A DNA stretch of 17,148 nucleotides, taken from assembly GCA_903837815.1 (NCBI GenBank), contig CAILWD010000610.1, positions 1 to 17,148 on the forward strand. Reading direction: 5' to 3'. Under the pieces are notes generated by a model. It had not been told where the DNA came from. It ran no database searches and saw only the letters and a list, made by a program, of their open reading frames with translations. A program made the translations under genes and the position numbers. Source of the DNA: an uncultured Chloroflexota bacterium. GTDB taxonomy: Bacteria; Chloroflexota; Anaerolineae; Anaerolineales; Villigracilaceae. Positions 14,487 to 17,148 of this stretch are shown here, in pieces. Position 1 is the first letter of the stretch, and each line of letters starts with the position of its first letter.

Positions 14487-17148
14487 ATGAATAACCCGTC
14501 CTCTCATCTGCTGGAACAGGAAGATCGCCGCCAAAGAAACGCGATGGCGATCAGCCTGTCTTCAGGCATTATCTTCCTGATCATTACTGCCGTTCTGGGG
14601 CCGGTTGCATATTTCCAAAACGGGCTTAATGGGTTATGGGGAATTTATGTCACGGGTCTAACATCAGTCGTGGGGTTCATCAGCGCCTACATGGTTTCGC
14701 GCAGGCGCACCTCTTTCGGAATACTGCTGTTGATAGCGGCCATCCTGGCACTGGCTTGCGCCCTCCCGTTTCTTGCTCATGGGCAAGGGTTTGCTCTTTC
14801 CCTCATGGTCTTGATCATTGTTGCCAGCATTTCCTCCTCTACCCTGCCGCCCAAACACACAAGATATGCCATCTTCAGCGCCTTGATCATGGCGGCATTG
14901 ATCATTCTATCCGACCTGTATCTGCCCATCACCAGGCTACCCACCAACCCGTTCTACACCACCAGTATTGCGGGCATTACATCGCTGGCATATCTTCTGT
15001 TCATTTTCAGGAATTTCAGGAATTACACCCTGCGGGCAAAGATCATCATTGCCTTCATCGTCATCACCATGATTCCGCTGGTTGTGCTGAGCCTGATCAA
15101 CAACAGCCTCTCGACGCGGGCGATTCAGGCTCAAAACGAAACTCAACTGTCTGCCCTCGCCTCTGTCACGGCAAGAACCGTGGATGGTTTTATCGCGAAT
15201 CAAATCGACGCCATCCATGCGGACGCAAAACAAGTGTCGCTGATCAAATTTCTTGAAAACCCCTCCTCCATAGAGGAGGAAAGGAACGCGCGGCTTGCGT
15301 TACTGGCACTGACGAGAAAAAATCCCGTGTTTATCCGATCTGCCGCGATCCTGAATAAAAACGGGGTCAATATTTTGGACACGTTCGAAAAAAACAAAGG
15401 AAGGGCCGAAGCCGGATATACCTATTTCAAACGCCCATTCGACAATGGGCTGCCGTATGTATCGAACGTGACCTTTCGCACCGAGCGGCCAAGTATTTTC
15501 TTCAGCGCCCCAATCAAAGACGCCAACAGAAAGACGATTGGCGTGCTGCGGGTCGAATATCACGGGGCCGTTTTCCAATCCATAGTTCAGGCGCTTGTTC
15601 CAAAGGACTCTCAAGACGTCGTCTCGATTGTGGATATGAACACATACTTGCGTATCGCCCACACCGGCAATCGTGAAAGTCTCTTTAAATCATATAAAAA
15701 CTTTAGCGAAATAGAACTCGTCGCCTTACAGGCAGACGGACGCCTTCCCATAAATGCGCTAAACGAGACCAGCGATTCCGTTGTCATAGGGCTAAACCAA
15801 CTGGAGCAGGAGCCACTGTTCTATCTCTATTCAGATTCGAACATCGCGACAGATGTCAATACAGGCGAGTTTCTTGAGAACCTGACCTGGGTGGCGCTGG
15901 TGAGCCAGCCGACAGATGTCTACCTTGCCCCGGTCAAGGAGCAACAGAGGACGAATTCCCTCATCTCGATTTTTTTGGTTATTTTCAGCATCGGCGCCGG
16001 CTTCATCGCCTCCCAAATCCTGACCTCGCCGCTGGGCATCCTTACAAAAAATGCCGAAAGAGTCACGTCGGGAGATTTGAACGCCCGGGCGGAAATCAAT
16101 ACCGCAGATGAAATCGGAACACTGGCAACGGCATTCAATCGCATGACCAGCCAGTTGAATCAAACACTGACGGGGCTGGAGCAACGCGTCGCCGAGCGCA
16201 CCGCCGACCTGGAAATTTCGCGCCAGCAAAGCCTGAAGCGCGCCGGCGAACTCCAGTCCATTGGTGAAATCTCCAAGATCGTTACCAGCGAAAAACGGCT
16301 GGAAAGCCTCCTTCCGCTCATCACCCGCCTGGTTAGCGAACGTTTTGGTTTTTACCATACGGGCATTTTCTTGCTCGACAACACCAATCAATTTGCAGTT
16401 TTGCAGGCTGCCAGCAGTCCGGGCGGAAGAAATATGTTGAAGCGGGAACACAAACTTGAAGTCGGCGGGAACAGCATCGTGGGCTATGTAACCAAAAACG
16501 GAATCCCGCGCATTTCACTGGATGTAGGCAAGGATGCGGTTTACTTCAACAACCCCGACCTGCCCAACACACGCTCCGAGATGACTCTGCCCCTCAAAGT
16601 CCGAGAGCAGATTGTGGGCGCGCTTGACGTGCAAAGTGAAAAACCGGGCGCATTCACCGAAAACGATGCAAACACCCTTGGCATTCTGGCTGACCAGGTG
16701 GCAATCGCAATCGAAAACGCGCGCCTTTTTACGCAGGCACAACAGGCGCTAGATGAGGCTCAAACCCATTATCGTCAAAATCTGCGGGAAGGTTGGAAGG
16801 CCTTTAGCAGCAAAAGGGAGTTTGTAGGGTACCGGCAAAGCCTGACAAGTGGCAGCAGGCTGACAAAGGTCTTTGAAAGTGACGAGACCCGCCAGGCCAT
16901 CAACCGGGGCGAGTTGCTTATCTTCCACGCCGACGGCGTCACCGAGGAAGCATCGATGGCGGTGCCGATCAAATTGCGCGGACAGGTCATCGGTTCAATA
17001 AAAATCAAGGCGCCAGTCAGGCATCGTCAATGGTCGGTCGATGAGATCAACCTTGCTGAAATAATTTCCGAACGTCTTTCAATTGCCCTTGAAAATGCGC
17101 GCCTGCTCCAGGAATCGCAGTTGCAGACAATCAAGGAACAAAGGATCA
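14487..17148 (+). CDS. Large 8-TM double-Cache/HAMP sensor with GAF domains S9, 3'-truncated by window edge
   Basis: Open frame from ATG 14487 to the last base: 887 residues visible and no stop codon. The head is composite. Six helices occupy about 22-174. A seventh (184-206) leads into an extracytoplasmic region of about 285 residues that reads as a double Cache domain (SAAILNKNGVNILDT, YFKRPFDNGLPYVSNV, GVLRVEYHG, VALVSQPTDVYLAPV). An eighth helix (492-514) and HAMP (about 512-565) follow, then the coil GLEQRVAERTADLEI. GAF 1 (about 600-745, His625) has FYHTGIFLLDN, NPDLPNTRSEMTLPL and IVGALDVQS; a REGW linker and short second GAF (about 815-880) follow, ending at the point where the tail stub would begin. 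The Cache lacks the Trp-Tyr amino-acid motif of S5, so its ligand probably differs. Whether an output domain follows cannot be seen. Confidence 0.9.
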   Translation, partial: MNNPSSHLLEQEDRRQRNAMAISLSSGIIFLIITAVLGPVAYFQNGLNGLWGIYVTGLTSVVGFISAYMVSRRRTSFGILLLIAAILALACALPFLAHGQGFALSLMVLIIVASISSSTLPPKHTRYAIFSALIMAALIILSDLYLPITRLPTNPFYTTSIAGITSLAYLLFIFRNFRNYTLRAKIIIAFIVITMIPLVVLSLINNSLSTRAIQAQNETQLSALASVTARTVDGFIANQIDAIHADAKQVSLIKFLENPSSIEEERNARLALLALTRKNPVFIRSAAILNKNGVNILDTFEKNKGRAEAGYTYFKRPFDNGLPYVSNVTFRTERPSIFFSAPIKDANRKTIGVLRVEYHGAVFQSIVQALVPKDSQDVVSIVDMNTYLRIAHTGNRESLFKSYKNFSEIELVALQADGRLPINALNETSDSVVIGLNQLEQEPLFYLYSDSNIATDVNTGEFLENLTWVALVSQPTDVYLAPVKEQQRTNSLISIFLVIFSIGAGFIASQILTSPLGILTKNAERVTSGDLNARAEINTADEIGTLATAFNRMTSQLNQTLTGLEQRVAERTADLEISRQQSLKRAGELQSIGEISKIVTSEKRLESLLPLITRLVSERFGFYHTGIFLLDNTNQFAVLQAASSPGGRNMLKREHKLEVGGNSIVGYVTKNGIPRISLDVGKDAVYFNNPDLPNTRSEMTLPLKVREQIVGALDVQSEKPGAFTENDANTLGILADQVAIAIENARLFTQAQQALDEAQTHYRQNLREGWKAFSSKREFVGYRQSLTSGSRLTKVFESDETRQAINRGELLIFHADGVTEEASMAVPIKLRGQVIGSIKIKAPVRHRQWSVDEINLAEIISERLSIALENARLLQESQLQTIKEQRI

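Larger units (their letters stand above)
1..17148 (+). other. Probable operon: array of nine paralogous GAF sensors plus one binding lipoprotein
   Basis: All ten genes are on the plus strand. The junctions are an 8-base overlap, then gaps of 42, 11, 12, 27, 12, 17, 14 and 16 bases. No terminator-like hairpin followed by a T run lies in any gap. The genes keep one body plan and differ mainly in the membrane head, which points to tandem duplication followed by head exchange. Both ends of the array lie outside the window. Confidence 0.75.

Noticed and set aside
14636..15256. Plus-strand open frame of 206 codons
   Set aside because: It is out of frame with S9, which is open from 14487 to the end and shows membrane helices, Cache, HAMP and GAF. 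The 206-codon translation is rich in His, Gln and Cys with no recognisable domain.
15262..15279. Perfect 7-base hairpin with a CATA loop
   Set aside because: It lies inside S9 and encodes an ordinary PSSIEEE stretch. No T run follows and no gene boundary is near, so a terminator or regulatory role is not supported.
1..17148. Histidine kinase or cyclic-di-GMP outputs in the sensors
   Set aside because: I looked for H-box, N/G boxes, GGDEF, EAL and HD-GYP in all reading frames of the real genes and saw none; every visible C-terminus ends shortly after the ELG stub.

Overview
The window is one unbroken, plus-strand gene array that looks like part of a Chloroflexota genome, most likely Anaerolineae. 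This assignment is an inference from gene style: GAF proteins ending in a short second GAF plus an 'ILQTxVxELG' tail are typical of that class, and the base composition is moderate GC by eye. No rRNA, tRNA or marker gene is present to confirm it.

Layout. Nine paralogous membrane-sensor genes (called S1 to S9 here) and one substrate-binding lipoprotein gene lie head to tail: S1 (1-1029, 5' end outside the window), S2 (1022-2683), S3 (2726-4561), S4 (4573-6291), S5 (6304-8640), S6 (8668-10359), S7 (10372-11736), S8 (11754-13487), the lipoprotein (13502-14470) and S9 (14487 to beyond 17148). Genes overlap by 8 bases or are separated by 11-42 bases, so the set is probably one operon or a few nested transcripts. 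No gap exceeds 42 bases, and I see no terminator, CRISPR array, insertion sequence or RNA gene. S9 has no stop inside the window, but its frame is open from 14487 to the last base.

Shared design. Each sensor has a variable N-terminal membrane head, a coiled coil around 'LExRVxxRTxxLE', a well-conserved GAF domain, a linker with one conserved Trp, a shortened second GAF, and a C-terminal helix-strand stub that reads like the start of a third GAF. The heads differ. S2, S4, S6 and S8 have six-helix membrane heads. S7 has a minimal two-helix head. S3 has a single-Cache/HAMP head. S5 has a double-Cache/HAMP head. S9 combines a six-helix domain with a double-Cache/HAMP head. S1 begins inside its coiled coil, so its head is unknown.

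How the genes may work together. None of the eight sensors whose C-terminus is in the window has a histidine kinase, GGDEF, EAL, HD-GYP, PP2C, chemotaxis-signalling or DNA-binding domain. The simplest reading is a combinatorial receptor bank: many input heads on one common cytoplasmic body, signalling through mixed coiled-coil/GAF assemblies to a shared output protein that is outside the window or elsewhere in the genome. The lone NMT1/SsuA-like lipoprotein just before S9 could deliver ligand to a sensor rather than to a transporter. These functional ideas are inference. The domain layout is read directly from the sequence.
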